Below, piece after piece: positions 1 to 7,981 of a stretch of 64,000 nt of DNA. How positions within the stretch are numbered: the first letter of the stretch is position 1; each line of letters begins with the position of its first letter. Source of the stretch: Pseudomonas viridiflava (lineage in GTDB: Bacteria > Pseudomonadota > Gammaproteobacteria > Pseudomonadales > Pseudomonadaceae); NCBI RefSeq assembly GCF_900591205.1, contig NZ_UUPU01000024.1, positions 1-64,000 of the forward strand, written 5' to 3'. A program made the position numbers and the translations under genes. The notes under the pieces were generated by a model. That model worked only from the letters and a program-made list of their open reading frames with translations. It did no database searches and had not been told where the DNA came from.

Positions 1-61
1 CCTGCGCTGCGAGAACAACGACAACCCGGCGTTCGCCAGGTTGCGCGAGGGATGGGCCTGA
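1..61 (+). CDS. C-terminal tail of an upstream gene (partial)
   Basis: A frame open from base 2 ends at TGA 59-61 and reads LRCENNDNPAFARLREGWA. It has a coding look, and a decayed copy of it recurs at about 214-286, so it is probably the true end of a gene that starts before the window. The product cannot be named from 19 residues. Confidence 0.5.
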   Translation, partial: LRCENNDNPAFARLREGWA

Positions 62-290
62 AGCCCCCCAACGTGGCGAGCGGGCTTGCCCGCGTTGGGC
101 TGCAAAGCAGCCCCAGTAAAGCCACCGAGTTTTTTCTGAAAGAACTCAGCGCCAGGTTTTGGGGCTGCTGCGCAACCCGACGCGGGCAAGCCCGCTCGCC
201 ACAGCAGCCCATTTGCTGTGAGAACAACGACAGCCCGGCGCTGGAAGGGTGCGCGAAGTATGTGCCTGAAACCTCCCAATGTGGCGTCAT
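5..290. repeat. Diverged direct duplication of a gene tail flanking a REP pair
   Basis: Bases 5-78 and about 214-286 align along their length, sharing for instance GAGAACAACGACA and the run from CCTGAA through CCCAA to TGTGGCG. The second copy carries point changes and a one-base deletion that removes the stop codon at the homologous position. The REP doublet at 73-202 lies between them. The pattern fits a tandem duplication of gene tail plus REP start, followed by decay. Nothing else recognisable is seen up to 413. Confidence 0.55.
73..202. repeat. REP doublet, family 1
   Basis: Two inverted copies of GTGGCGAGCGGGCTTGCCCG, each self-complementary, face each other about 130 bp apart (left arm at 73, right arm ending at 202). 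The same doublet recurs at 6590, 15142, 24382 and 59453. It is typical of Pseudomonas REPIN elements. Confidence 0.85.
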
Positions 291-413
291 GCTTGAGAGC
301 TTTGCCATTTGCACTTTCTGTCTATTTTCAATCTGAAAACAGGCCCGGCAGCCTGATTGTGCCGCCCTTATCTCCTGCCAATGAATTGGCTGGGGCGTAT
401 CACAAGCAAGTGC

Positions 414-743
414 TCAATCCACAATAAACAGCTTTGCACCCGCCTGCGTCGATGACCGATGCCCTTCCATGTCACTGCCCACCTGGTAACTCATCCCGGC
501 CTTAAGGGTGAACTGACGGCCATCCTCGAGTTCGGTGTGCAGCTCGCCTTCAAGGCACAGCAACACATGCCCGCGCCAGCACCAGTGATCAGCCACGTAG
601 CCCGGCGTGTATTCGACCATGCGCACGCGGGTGGTGCCGAAATGGCAGGTGCGCCACAGGGCGTTGCCGGTAATGCCGGGGTGAACCACGGGGTCGACGG
701 TGGACCAGTCGGTGGTGCCAAAGGGGACAGCTGTCAGATCCAT
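414..743 (-). CDS. DHCW-motif cupin protein
   Basis: Small single-domain cupin of 109 aa. The motif DHWCWRGH at residues 52-59 is the signature of the DHCW cupin-fold family and supplies likely metal ligands. A beta-rich LEGELHTELEDG stretch follows, as in cupin motif 1 to motif 2 topology. The frame stays open to 815, but the ATG at 743 gives the usual family length and N-terminus (MDLTAVPFG). The substrate is unknown; such proteins are often annotated only by fold. It is divergent from the HIT-like gene, with start codons about 110 bp apart. Confidence 0.75.
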   Translation of the reverse strand: MDLTAVPFGTTDWSTVDPVVHPGITGNALWRTCHFGTTRVRMVEYTPGYVADHWCWRGHVLLCLEGELHTELEDGRQFTLKAGMSYQVGSDMEGHRSSTQAGAKLFIVD

Positions 744-856
744 GGTCGGCTCGGTAAAGGGTTGATGAGCTTTAAGGCTAGCCACCTGGAACGACCGGCG
801 ATAGACACAGATCAAGCGCTTTTGTGGGATACAGGTATTCTTCCCGCACGGCTCTC

Positions 857-1357
857 ATGGACACGCTTATGCAGATCGACCCTACCTACATTCTTCACGA
901 AACCGAACACTGGCGGCTCAACCATCACCTGGCGTCAGCATTGCCCGGTTACCTGATGCTGGGGGCGAAGGCACCGATCCATTCCCTGGCGGACATGCCG
1001 GAGGCAGCGCTGGCCGAGCTGGGTGGTTTGCTGGCGAAGACCCAGCGGGTGATCGAGGCGCAGCTCAAGCCGAAATGGCTGTACATCAGCCGCTATGGGC
1101 ACATGCCGGGATTCGCGCTGCACTTTCATTTCATCCCAGTGTACGACTGGGTGGAGGCAGCATTCTGGCGCGATGACCGATACCGGCAACTGCAGGGTTT
1201 TGGCGCGCAGACCTCGGCGCAAACCTTGACTGATGGCGCCGAGTTAACCCTGTTTGTATGGCGTGAGTTTGGAGAGAGCCTCACACCACCGGACATCCAG
1301 GGAGAGGCTCGACATCACGTCATCGAGCGATTGCGCACAGCTTTCGCCCGTCAGTAA
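857..1357 (+). CDS. HIT-family nucleotide hydrolase-like protein
   Basis: 166 aa protein of the histidine-triad superfamily, which hydrolyses or transfers nucleoside phosphates. The motif region ALHFHFIP (87-94) aligns with HxHxHxxP. The catalytic middle His (H89) and the last His (H91) are present, but the first position is Ala, so the triad is degenerate. An upstream GTG at 824 is possible; ATG 857 is preferred because the resulting protein begins directly with the conserved core. Its last 7 bp overlap the end of the convergent sigma-54 regulator gene. Activity on dinucleoside polyphosphates is inferred from the family only. Confidence 0.7.
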   Translation: MDTLMQIDPTYILHETEHWRLNHHLASALPGYLMLGAKAPIHSLADMPEAALAELGGLLAKTQRVIEAQLKPKWLYISRYGHMPGFALHFHFIPVYDWVEAAFWRDDRYRQLQGFGAQTSAQTLTDGAELTLFVWREFGESLTPPDIQGEARHHVIERLRTAFARQ

Positions 1358-3261
1358 CGTGTAGTGTCAAAACACCCGGGGTCTTCATCCAGGTACTTTT
1401 TCATGCGCCGCCACAAGGTGGTGGTGCTGATCTGCAAGCGCCTGGCGGCCTCTTCGCGATTGCCGCGCACACCGGTGAGCACTTCGTGCAGCAACGCCAG
1501 TTCGCTTTTGATCGGCGCGCCCTCTTCAGCCGGCACGCTGCTTGAAAGATCTTCCAGCACATCCTCCAGCCACGGCTGGGCAAACGGCCGGCCCTGGCTC
1601 ATCACCGCCAGGCGCTCGACGATATTGCCCAACTGCCGGATATTGCCCGGCCAGGCATAGCTGCTCAGGCGCAGCAGCAGCGCTTCATCCGGCTCGGGCG
1701 TAGGCATGGCCAGGCTGCGCAGCAGGTGGCGCACCAGCTCGGGGATGTCGGCGCGGCGTTCGCGCAGGGCCGGCAAGTGCAGTTTGAGCACGCAGATACG
1801 GTAGTAGAAATCCTCGCGAAACAGCCCCTGGGCTACCCGTTGTTCCAGGCTTTTGTTGCTGGCGGTGATGATGCGGATATCAACAGGCGTGACCTTGTCA
1901 TCGCCGATGCGCACCACCTTGCGCTCCTGCAAAGTGCGCAGCAGTTTTACCTGAATATCGGTGGAGGTTTCGTTGATTTCATCGAGAAAGATAGTGCCGG
2001 TGTGCGCCAGCTCAAACACCCCGGCCTTGCCCTCGTTGAGCGCGCCGGTGAAGGCGCCTTTCACGTAGCCGAACAACTCGCTCTCCAGCACGCCCGGGGC
2101 GAAGGCCGCGCAGTTGATCGCCACGAACGGGCCATGCTTGCGGCGCGAGGCGTTATGAATGCTCTGCGCGAACAGCTCCTTACCCGTGCCGGTTTCGCCT
2201 TCGATCATCACCGTGCTGTCCACCGCCGCATAGGTCATGGCCAGGCGCTTGGCCTTGGCCAGCGCGGGGCTGCTGCCGATGATGTGCTCAAAGGTGTTTT
2301 CCGCCAGGTGCTGGCGCGCCAATTGGCGGCGCATCTTGCGTTCAATTGCGGTGATTTCGGTCTGGTTTTGCAGGGTGGCGACGGCGCCGATGACCTGGCT
2401 GTCCAGGGTGATCGGGGCGATGCTCAGGGTCAGGGACAATCGCCCCAGGCTGATCAGCGCACCGCGCACCGGGCGGCCGCTGCCGAGCACCTGGCTGAAA
2501 TAGTCCTGGGCCAACAGGCCGTCGATGCTGTCGCCGCACGCCAGGCCGCCCAAGTAGGCGGTGGCCACGCTGTTCATATTGGTGATGCAGCGCTGGCTGT
2601 CGACACTGAAGATGCCTTCGGACACACAGTTGAGAATCGACTGGATCATCTCGTAGCGGCTTTGCAGCTCCACGCGCTTTAACCGCCGTTCTTCCTCAAC
2701 TTGCAGTAAATGCAGGGCCTCATCAATGGCATCGAAAGCGGCATGCGGGTCGGCCTCGGACATGATGTAGCGCATGCCCCGCGCTACCACCGCCTCACGC
2801 GAGGACAGACCGCCAATCGCCACTTCGATGCCCTCGGCGCGCAAGCGATCCAGCTGCGCTTCGGTGGCCTGGTTGCTGCCCAGCGGGTCGATCAGGCAGA
2901 TCGACACCTGCGGCATAAACGACCGGGCTTTCTCGAGGATGGTCGCGTAACCCTCGGAGGTGGCGAGGAAGGCCACCTTGTCCGAGACCTGCTGCGCCTT
3001 GCGATAAGCGTTGATGCAGTCAAAAAATGTGTGCTTGACCTCGACGACGGGCACGCGCAGGTACTCGCGCAACACGCTGGCGGTGCGGCCCCGGCTGATG
3101 ATCACACTGACGCCGTTGTCGATCAATTGCCGCGCCTTGAGCACGGCGTCGTGCTGCGCGGCCTCGACCACCACCAGGGCTAAACCGCGTTGCTCAAGGA
3201 TGCCGTGCATCACCGAAGTCAGGGTGCTGGACGGCGAGATCACGGCGATGGTGCCTTGCAT
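1351..3261 (-). CDS. PrpR-type sigma-54-dependent transcriptional activator
   Basis: 636 aa enhancer-binding protein. Residues 1-190 form a PrpR_N-type sensory domain, 205-310 a PAS-like segment, 325-550 the AAA+ domain, and 590-630 a Fis-type helix-turn-helix. Visible motifs are Walker A GETGTGKE (355-362), the sigma-54 contact loop GAFTGA (402-407) and Walker B GTIFLDE (422-428). PrpR_N domains bind small organic acids, and PrpR itself senses 2-methylcitrate. The gene is divergent from the 3445-6465 operon, which has a sigma-54 promoter, so it is almost certainly that operon's activator. The inducer is unknown; a hydroxy di- or tricarboxylate is plausible given the permease. Confidence 0.9.
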   Translation of the reverse strand: MQGTIAVISPSSTLTSVMHGILEQRGLALVVVEAAQHDAVLKARQLIDNGVSVIISRGRTASVLREYLRVPVVEVKHTFFDCINAYRKAQQVSDKVAFLATSEGYATILEKARSFMPQVSICLIDPLGSNQATEAQLDRLRAEGIEVAIGGLSSREAVVARGMRYIMSEADPHAAFDAIDEALHLLQVEEERRLKRVELQSRYEMIQSILNCVSEGIFSVDSQRCITNMNSVATAYLGGLACGDSIDGLLAQDYFSQVLGSGRPVRGALISLGRLSLTLSIAPITLDSQVIGAVATLQNQTEITAIERKMRRQLARQHLAENTFEHIIGSSPALAKAKRLAMTYAAVDSTVMIEGETGTGKELFAQSIHNASRRKHGPFVAINCAAFAPGVLESELFGYVKGAFTGALNEGKAGVFELAHTGTIFLDEINETSTDIQVKLLRTLQERKVVRIGDDKVTPVDIRIITASNKSLEQRVAQGLFREDFYYRICVLKLHLPALRERRADIPELVRHLLRSLAMPTPEPDEALLLRLSSYAWPGNIRQLGNIVERLAVMSQGRPFAQPWLEDVLEDLSSSVPAEEGAPIKSELALLHEVLTGVRGNREEAARRLQISTTTLWRRMKKYLDEDPGCFDTTRY

Positions 3262-3304
3262 GGCGAGGTCTCAAAAGCACGGGCAGGGATTGCAGACTAT
3301 TGCA

Positions 3305-3340
3305 TGCTGAAATGTTTTGAAAGGCATGGATATTTCAGCA
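3305..3340. promoter_or_regulatory. Inverted repeat, candidate upstream activating sequence
   Basis: TGCTGAAAT (3305-3313) is repeated as its exact reverse complement ATTTCAGCA (3332-3340) with 18 bp between. It lies between the divergent activator and operon genes, about 50 bp upstream of the -24/-12 promoter. The placement and symmetry suit a binding site for the dimeric activator encoded at 1351-3261. Confidence 0.55.
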
Positions 3341-3388
3341 AACCGCCAAATTAATACTATCCAGTTGTTTTAAAAGACTATTTCTATC

Positions 3389-3404
3389 TGGCACAGCCCT
3401 TGCT
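3389..3404 (+). promoter_or_regulatory. Sigma-54 (-24/-12) promoter
   Basis: TGGCACAGCCCTTGCT matches the consensus TGGCAC-N5-TTGCW at every fixed position. The GG at 3390-3391 and GC at 3402-3403 have correct spacing. It lies about 40 bp before the start codon of the dehydrogenase gene and would drive the 3445-6465 operon. Confidence 0.88.
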
Positions 3405-3444
3405 CTTCCTTCATCAATAACAAAGACAATGAAGGAAACACTGG

Positions 3445-4311
3445 ATGGATATCGTCTTCATCGGGTTTGGCGAAGCTGCCTACCACCTCACCCAGGGCCT
3501 GCGCACCACCGGCGATTTGCGGATCGGTGCTTTCGACGCCAACCTCAACCCGGTGGTGCGCCAACGCGCCGAGCAGCTGCAAGTCAGGCTTTTCGACTCA
3601 CTGAAAAATGCCTGTTACGGCGCCCGCTTTGTAGTGTGCCTGACCAGCGCCAGCAGCGCGTTGGGGATCGCGCAACAAGCCCTGCCATGGCTGGTAACGG
3701 GGCAAACCTACGTCGATATGAACTCCGCCGCGCCCAGCGTCAAACAGGCCATCGACCAACTGCCGCGTGCCGACGGCGTGGGCTTTTGCGACGCCGCCGT
3801 GATGGGCACCGTGCCCGGCAATAACCACCGTGTGCCGATGCTGCTGGCCGGCAGCGGCGCCAGTGCATTTGCCGATTTTTTTACACCGCACGGCATGTGC
3901 TTGACCGTACTCGATGCCGAAGCCGGTGCCGCCTGCGCGATCAAAATGCTCAAAAGTGTGGTGATGAAGGGCCTGCCGCAGTTGCTGCTAGAAGCCTTTC
4001 AGGCCGGTGAGAAATTCGGCGTGCTCGACACCCTGGTCGAGTCCTTGAGTGATTCGTTGAACGGCAAGACCGTCGAGCAACTGGCCAATACCTTCACCGC
4101 ACGCACGCTGATCCATGCCAAGCGCCGCAGCGCGGAAATGGACGATGCAGTCGCCACCCTGGAAGCCGCCGGCGTCGACGCCAGCATGACACGCGCCACC
4201 CAGGGCCAACTCGACAAACTCGCCGCCACCGACTGGGCCAGCCTGCTCGGCCCCGACGGCAGCGACATGGACTTTCGCAGCGCCATCGCGCACTTGACCG
4301 CCCACTCGTGA
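3445..4311 (+). CDS. NAD(P)-dependent 6-phosphogluconate dehydrogenase-like oxidoreductase (DUF1932)
   Basis: 288 aa. The N-terminus VFIGFGEAA is a Rossmann GxGxxA loop, and the C-terminal half matches the DUF1932 domain found on 6PGDH/beta-hydroxyacid-dehydrogenase relatives. The motif AGAACAIKMLKS contains the lysine typical of the catalytic helix of this superfamily. It is first in a sigma-54 operon with a pyruvate aldolase and a CitMHS permease. This suggests oxidation of an imported hydroxy acid before aldol cleavage; the substrate is not known. The ATG at 3445 is close behind the sigma-54 promoter. The stop overlaps a GTG codon of the next frame, so the pair is tightly coupled. Confidence 0.8.
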   Translation: MDIVFIGFGEAAYHLTQGLRTTGDLRIGAFDANLNPVVRQRAEQLQVRLFDSLKNACYGARFVVCLTSASSALGIAQQALPWLVTGQTYVDMNSAAPSVKQAIDQLPRADGVGFCDAAVMGTVPGNNHRVPMLLAGSGASAFADFFTPHGMCLTVLDAEAGAACAIKMLKSVVMKGLPQLLLEAFQAGEKFGVLDTLVESLSDSLNGKTVEQLANTFTARTLIHAKRRSAEMDDAVATLEAAGVDASMTRATQGQLDKLAATDWASLLGPDGSDMDFRSAIAHLTAHS

Positions 4312-4319
4312 GACCCGCC

Positions 4320-5024
4320 ATGAACACTGAACATTACTTCCCGCTGCCCGACCTGATCCCCGATGACCTGCTGGCGCGCTTTCGCCAGCTCAGCCCAGCG
4401 CAACTGTGCGACGGCATGCAAAGCCTGGGCATCCCGCGCAACGGCTGCATGGACGCCGACCTGATGCCGCTGGATGAAAGCAAGGTGATGCTCGGCACCG
4501 CCTACACCGTCGACACCGAAGACGGCGACAACTTCCCGATCCACGTCGCCGTGTACCAGGGCCAACCCGGCTACGTGCTGGTGGTGGCCGGCAAGGGCTA
4601 CCCCGGCCGCGCCTACATCGGCGACCTGATGGCCGGTGCCGCCCAGGCCGTGGGCTTGAGCGGGATGGTCATCGACGGCTGCGTGCGCGACAAAGTGCCG
4701 TTGGCGCAACTGGACATCCCGATCTACGCCAAGGGCTTCATGCAACGCAGCCCCGGCAAACAGGGCCCGGGCAAGATCAACGCCAGCGTGACCTGCGCCG
4801 GTGTCGAGGTGGCACCGGGTGACCTGGTGTTCGGCGACTACGACGGCGTGACCGTGGTGCCGCGCGCCCGCCTGCTGGAAGTGCTGGAGGCATCCGAGAA
4901 AAAAAGTGCCTATGAAAACCAGCGACGCGAGGTGATCGACGCCTACACTCGCTGCCGCGACAGCGGCCAGCCCATGCCCGCACTGGCCCCGGCCTGGGTC
5001 ACCGAACTGCTGGAAGGCCAGTAA
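4320..5024 (+). CDS. Class II pyruvate aldolase (RraA fold; HMG/CHA aldolase-like)
   Basis: 234 aa RraA-fold protein. It contains the exact D-x20-R-D signature (GDLMAGA...GCVRD) that distinguishes the 4-hydroxy-4-methyl-2-oxoglutarate aldolases, which bind divalent metal and pyruvate, from RNase E inhibitors. Such enzymes split HMG or carboxy-hydroxy-oxoadipate to pyruvate plus pyruvate or oxaloacetate, and often also decarboxylate oxaloacetate. The ATG at 4320 is chosen over the GTG at 4308, which overlaps the preceding stop. Set between a dehydrogenase and a tricarboxylate-type permease, it probably performs the last, pyruvate-yielding step of a catabolic route. Confidence 0.85.
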   Translation: MNTEHYFPLPDLIPDDLLARFRQLSPAQLCDGMQSLGIPRNGCMDADLMPLDESKVMLGTAYTVDTEDGDNFPIHVAVYQGQPGYVLVVAGKGYPGRAYIGDLMAGAAQAVGLSGMVIDGCVRDKVPLAQLDIPIYAKGFMQRSPGKQGPGKINASVTCAGVEVAPGDLVFGDYDGVTVVPRARLLEVLEASEKKSAYENQRREVIDAYTRCRDSGQPMPALAPAWVTELLEGQ

Positions 5025-5103
5025 CGCTCACGGCTCTACCCGGGGCGCCCGACGCCCCACCCTGCTGCGCTCACTATAAAAATAAAATTGTGGAGACGTT
5101 CAG

Positions 5104-6465
5104 ATGCTGACAGTTCTGGGCTATGTGTTGATCACCTCGTTTCTGTTGCTGGTCATCAAGCAAAAACTTTCGCCATTCACCGGTCTGATCGTGGTGTCGC
5201 TGGCCGTGGGGGTGCTGGTGTGCCTGGTCAACGGCGTGCCGATGGGCACCATTATGACCTGGGTGCGCGAGGGCCTGTTTTACTCGCAGAACGAGGCCGG
5301 CAAGGTCTCCCTCGGCACGGTCAACCCCACGGTGATGATCCTGTTTGCCGTGCTGTATTTCAGCCTGATGATGAACGTGGGGCTGTTCGATCCGCTGTGC
5401 ACCTTCCTGATCCGCAAGGCCAATGGCGACCCGCTGAAAATCATCCTGGTCACCGCCTTCACTTCCGCCGTGGTGACCCTGGACGGCGACGGCACCACCA
5501 CCATCCTGATCATCACCACCGCGTTCCTGCCGCTGTACAAACAGATGGGCATGAAGCTGTCGAACCTGGCGATGCTGATCATCCTGCCCTGCGGCCTGGG
5601 CAATTGCCTGCCGTGGGGTGGGCCGTTGGCACGGGCGGCGGCGGTATTGAACGTGGAGGTGAACACGCTGTTTGTGGCGATCCTGCCGATCCTCGGCGTG
5701 TCGTTCCTGTATGTGTTTTTCATGGCGTACTTGATGGGCGTCAAGGAGCGCAAACGCCTGGGGTTTGTGCAGGGTGCAAACGGCATCGTGACGCCCGCGC
5801 AAATCCTGCAGATGGTCAATGTGATCAAGGACCATGACAAGGAACTCAAACGCCCGCGCCTGTTCCTGTTCAACCTGGCCCTGACCCTGGGCATGCTGGT
5901 GATCCTGATCGCCGGCTGGGCCAGCGGCGCAGTGGTGTTCATGCTCGGCACCGCGATTGCGTTGACGGTCAACTACAGCGCCGTGGAACAACGCGAACGC
6001 ATCACCGCCAACGGTGGCGACGCCGTGGCCGTGGCCTCGATCATCCTCGCCGCCGGCTGCTTCCTGGGGATCTTCAACGGCAGCGGCATGGCCGGCGCTG
6101 TGGCCGAACACATGGCCAGCCTGATCCCGGATTCCATGGGCAGCCACACCGCGCTGATCTTCGCTTTCCTCGGCGCCCTCGCCTGCTACGCCCTGCCGGT
6201 GGACGCCTACTACTTCGGCATCCTGCCGGTGGTGGCGCCCATCGCCTACAAGTTCGGCATCAGCCCTACCGAAATCGGCGTCGCCTCCTTCATGGGCCAG
6301 GCACTGCGCTACGCCAGCCCGACGGTGGCGTGGTTGTTCCTGCTGATGAACCGCACGGAGATGTCGTTCGGGGAGTACCAGAAGGAGTTCTTCAAGTGGT
6401 CGATCCCGATGTTTTTCATCTTTTTGATTACGGCGATTGTGACGGGAGAGTTGCCGGTGGGATAA
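5104..6465 (+). CDS. CitMHS-family citrate/hydroxy-carboxylate:cation symporter
   Basis: 453 aa integral membrane protein with about 11-12 hydrophobic segments. Family-typical features are VTLDGDGTTT near residues 120-130 and the loop LPCGLGNCLPWGGP. CitMHS proteins import metal-complexed citrate or related hydroxy acids with protons. An RBS GGAG sits 8 bases before the ATG. It is the last gene of the sigma-54 operon; the 79 bp gap before it shows no independent promoter I can identify. The true substrate may be a citrate analogue, since the accompanying enzymes are not citrate-cycle enzymes. Confidence 0.88.
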   Translation: MLTVLGYVLITSFLLLVIKQKLSPFTGLIVVSLAVGVLVCLVNGVPMGTIMTWVREGLFYSQNEAGKVSLGTVNPTVMILFAVLYFSLMMNVGLFDPLCTFLIRKANGDPLKIILVTAFTSAVVTLDGDGTTTILIITTAFLPLYKQMGMKLSNLAMLIILPCGLGNCLPWGGPLARAAAVLNVEVNTLFVAILPILGVSFLYVFFMAYLMGVKERKRLGFVQGANGIVTPAQILQMVNVIKDHDKELKRPRLFLFNLALTLGMLVILIAGWASGAVVFMLGTAIALTVNYSAVEQRERITANGGDAVAVASIILAAGCFLGIFNGSGMAGAVAEHMASLIPDSMGSHTALIFAFLGALACYALPVDAYYFGILPVVAPIAYKFGISPTEIGVASFMGQALRYASPTVAWLFLLMNRTEMSFGEYQKEFFKWSIPMFFIFLITAIVTGELPVG

Positions 6466-6571
6466 ACAGCAGTGCCCACGGGCACACACAAAATCGCGGG
6501 TAAAACACCTTCGTAGCGAACGGGCCTGTTATGGCTAGCAGGCAACTGTGGACAGCGGGCTTTTGTGGCTT

Positions 6572-6719
6572 GTGGCGAGCGGGCTTGTTGTGGCGAGCGG
6601 GCTTGCCCGCGTTGGGTCGCGCAGCGGCCCCAGAAAGGTTGACGCGGTGTGTCAGCCAGACTCGAACGTTAGGTTTTGGGGCCGCTACGCAGCCCAACGC
6701 GGGCAAGCCCGCTCGCCAC
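6572..6719. repeat. REP doublet, family 1, with an extra half-copy
   Basis: A full inverted pair lies at 6590-6719, preceded by a truncated left arm at 6572 (GTGGCGAGCGGGCTTGT) and followed by further partial arms to about 6745. The 361 bp between the permease and the next gene (6466-6826) hold only these repeats; short open frames here translate repeat sequence. Confidence 0.8.
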
Positions 6720-6826
6720 AACAAGCCTGCTCGCCGCAACAGACCAACCACAACAAGCCTGCTGGCCACAAATCTCCTAAATTTCACGCTCCGCGTGTAA
6801 CGGCAAAGGACGGATGAGCGGAATGA

Positions 6827-7291
6827 TTAAATCCGCTTTGTCATAGGAATACACGCCAGCTCCAACCCCGAAGGCGAATGGTAAACCGCGTGCTCGTCGC
6901 CCACATATCCACACTCCCGATAAAAACTCGCGGCATTCAACGTCGCATCGAGCACCACCGCTTCAATCGCCAATTCCCGCGCAAGGTTCTCAAGATGATC
7001 CAGCATCGCTTTGCCGTACCCGCGCCCGGTAAATTGGGGCAGCACGAACAGCGCACCTACTTCATTGTTATCAAGGTCGAGCATCCCGGTGGCAACTGGC
7101 TCGCCGTTGACCCACCCCAGGTAGAACGGTTTTTCCATCAGCGCGCTGTAGCCGTCCTCGGCGTTGCCGCGTGTCCACACCTGCATCTGTTCAGCGGTAT
7201 AAGCACCGATGCATTGGCTGCGAATGGCTTCGCGGCGGATCTCAAAAGCGCGGTGCGCGTCGTGCGGCGTGGCCCGTTTGATCTCGAGCAT
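6827..7291 (-). CDS. GNAT-family N-acetyltransferase
   Basis: 154 aa single GNAT domain. The segment EVGALFVLPQFTGRGYGKAML carries the acetyl-CoA pyrophosphate-binding loop (Q/R-x-x-G-x-G/A form: FTGRGYGKA). The C-terminal ATLNAASFYRECGY is the usual beta6-alpha4 motif. The start is supported by GAAAGGAG just upstream. It lies 12 bp behind another GNAT gene on the same strand, so the two probably form one transcript. The acceptor substrate is unknown. Confidence 0.85.
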   Translation of the reverse strand: MLEIKRATPHDAHRAFEIRREAIRSQCIGAYTAEQMQVWTRGNAEDGYSALMEKPFYLGWVNGEPVATGMLDLDNNEVGALFVLPQFTGRGYGKAMLDHLENLARELAIEAVVLDATLNAASFYRECGYVGDEHAVYHSPSGLELACIPMTKRI

Positions 7292-7303
7292 TGAGCTCTC
7301 CTT

Positions 7304-7720
7304 TCATGCGTTTTCATTGCCCGTTCGGGTGAATGAATAACGGTCGATATCCGTTCGTAGCGTCCAGCCCTGGCCTTGCCAATAGTGCGCAGCACGGGTG
7401 TTGCTCTTGAACACGTCGAGGTGGCATTTGTGGATGCCCAGCTGCTCCAGCGCAGTCAGGCAACGCTCGACCAACGCCTGCGCAATGCCCTGACGGCGAT
7501 AGTCCGGCAGTACCAACAGGTGTTGCAGGTAACCGCGTCGCCCATCATGGCCGCACATCACGCAGGCGATCAACCGGCCTTCGGTTTCAGCCACAAAACT
7601 CATCCCCGGGTTACGTACCAGATAGCGCTCGGTGGCCTCGCGGGAGTCGGCGTCACGCAGGGAGATGCCGGGGGTGTTTTGCATCAGTTCAAGTACGGCG
7701 TCGTAGTCGGCAGGGGTCAT
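7304..7720 (-). CDS. GNAT-family N-acetyltransferase
   Basis: 138 aa from the ATG at 7720. The frame runs open to 7861, but the extra part is Cys- and Ser-rich and unlike family N-termini, whereas MTPADYDAVLELM is typical. The acetyl-CoA loop is visible in LVLPDYRRQGIAQALVERC. C-terminal features include NTRAAHYWQGQGW, the usual last motif. It precedes the GNAT at 6827-7291. It is divergent from the effector-like gene at 7982. Substrate unknown. Confidence 0.8.
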   Translation of the reverse strand: MTPADYDAVLELMQNTPGISLRDADSREATERYLVRNPGMSFVAETEGRLIACVMCGHDGRRGYLQHLLVLPDYRRQGIAQALVERCLTALEQLGIHKCHLDVFKSNTRAAHYWQGQGWTLRTDIDRYSFTRTGNENA

Positions 7721-7871
7721 CCAACTGCATACGCTAGGACAGACACATGACTGTAGCGATAACAAAAACCGACACTCTGGTGCTGGGAGGCCGGACAGGC
7801 TGGTGTAGAGCAGTTGGCCGGGCATGAACGGATGTTGGCGTCGATAGGTAGCTGCGCCCATCCAGCGCAGT

Positions 7872-7900
7872 GGAACTCATTTTGTATGCGCAGCCACGTA
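7872..7900 (+). promoter_or_regulatory. hrp box (candidate HrpL-dependent promoter)
   Basis: GGAACT (7872-7877), then exactly 16 bp, then CCACGTA (7894-7900). The HrpL sigma factor consensus is GGAACC-N15/16-CCACNNA, so only the last base of the -35 block differs. It ends 81 bp before the ATG of the HopAI1-like gene, a usual distance for effector genes. No hrpL gene is in this window. Confidence 0.72.
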
Positions 7901-7981
7901 GCTTTCGGCTCTCAGCTCTGAACGAAAACACCAACTATCGAGTAGTCCTCTGACTCTCTCACCTCATCAAAGGTAATTCGC

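Noticed and set aside
52..336. Open frame of 94 codons over the first REP pair
   Set aside because: It only translates REP and duplicated-tail sequence, with no RBS or domain.
4320..5024. RNase E inhibitor RraA
   Set aside because: The D-x20-R-D metal and pyruvate motif is present and the operon is catabolic, so the aldolase branch is preferred.
5074..6489. Open frame of 471 codons on the minus strand
   Set aside because: It is the complement of the CitMHS permease and has the low-complexity His/Gln/Asp composition of a shadow frame.
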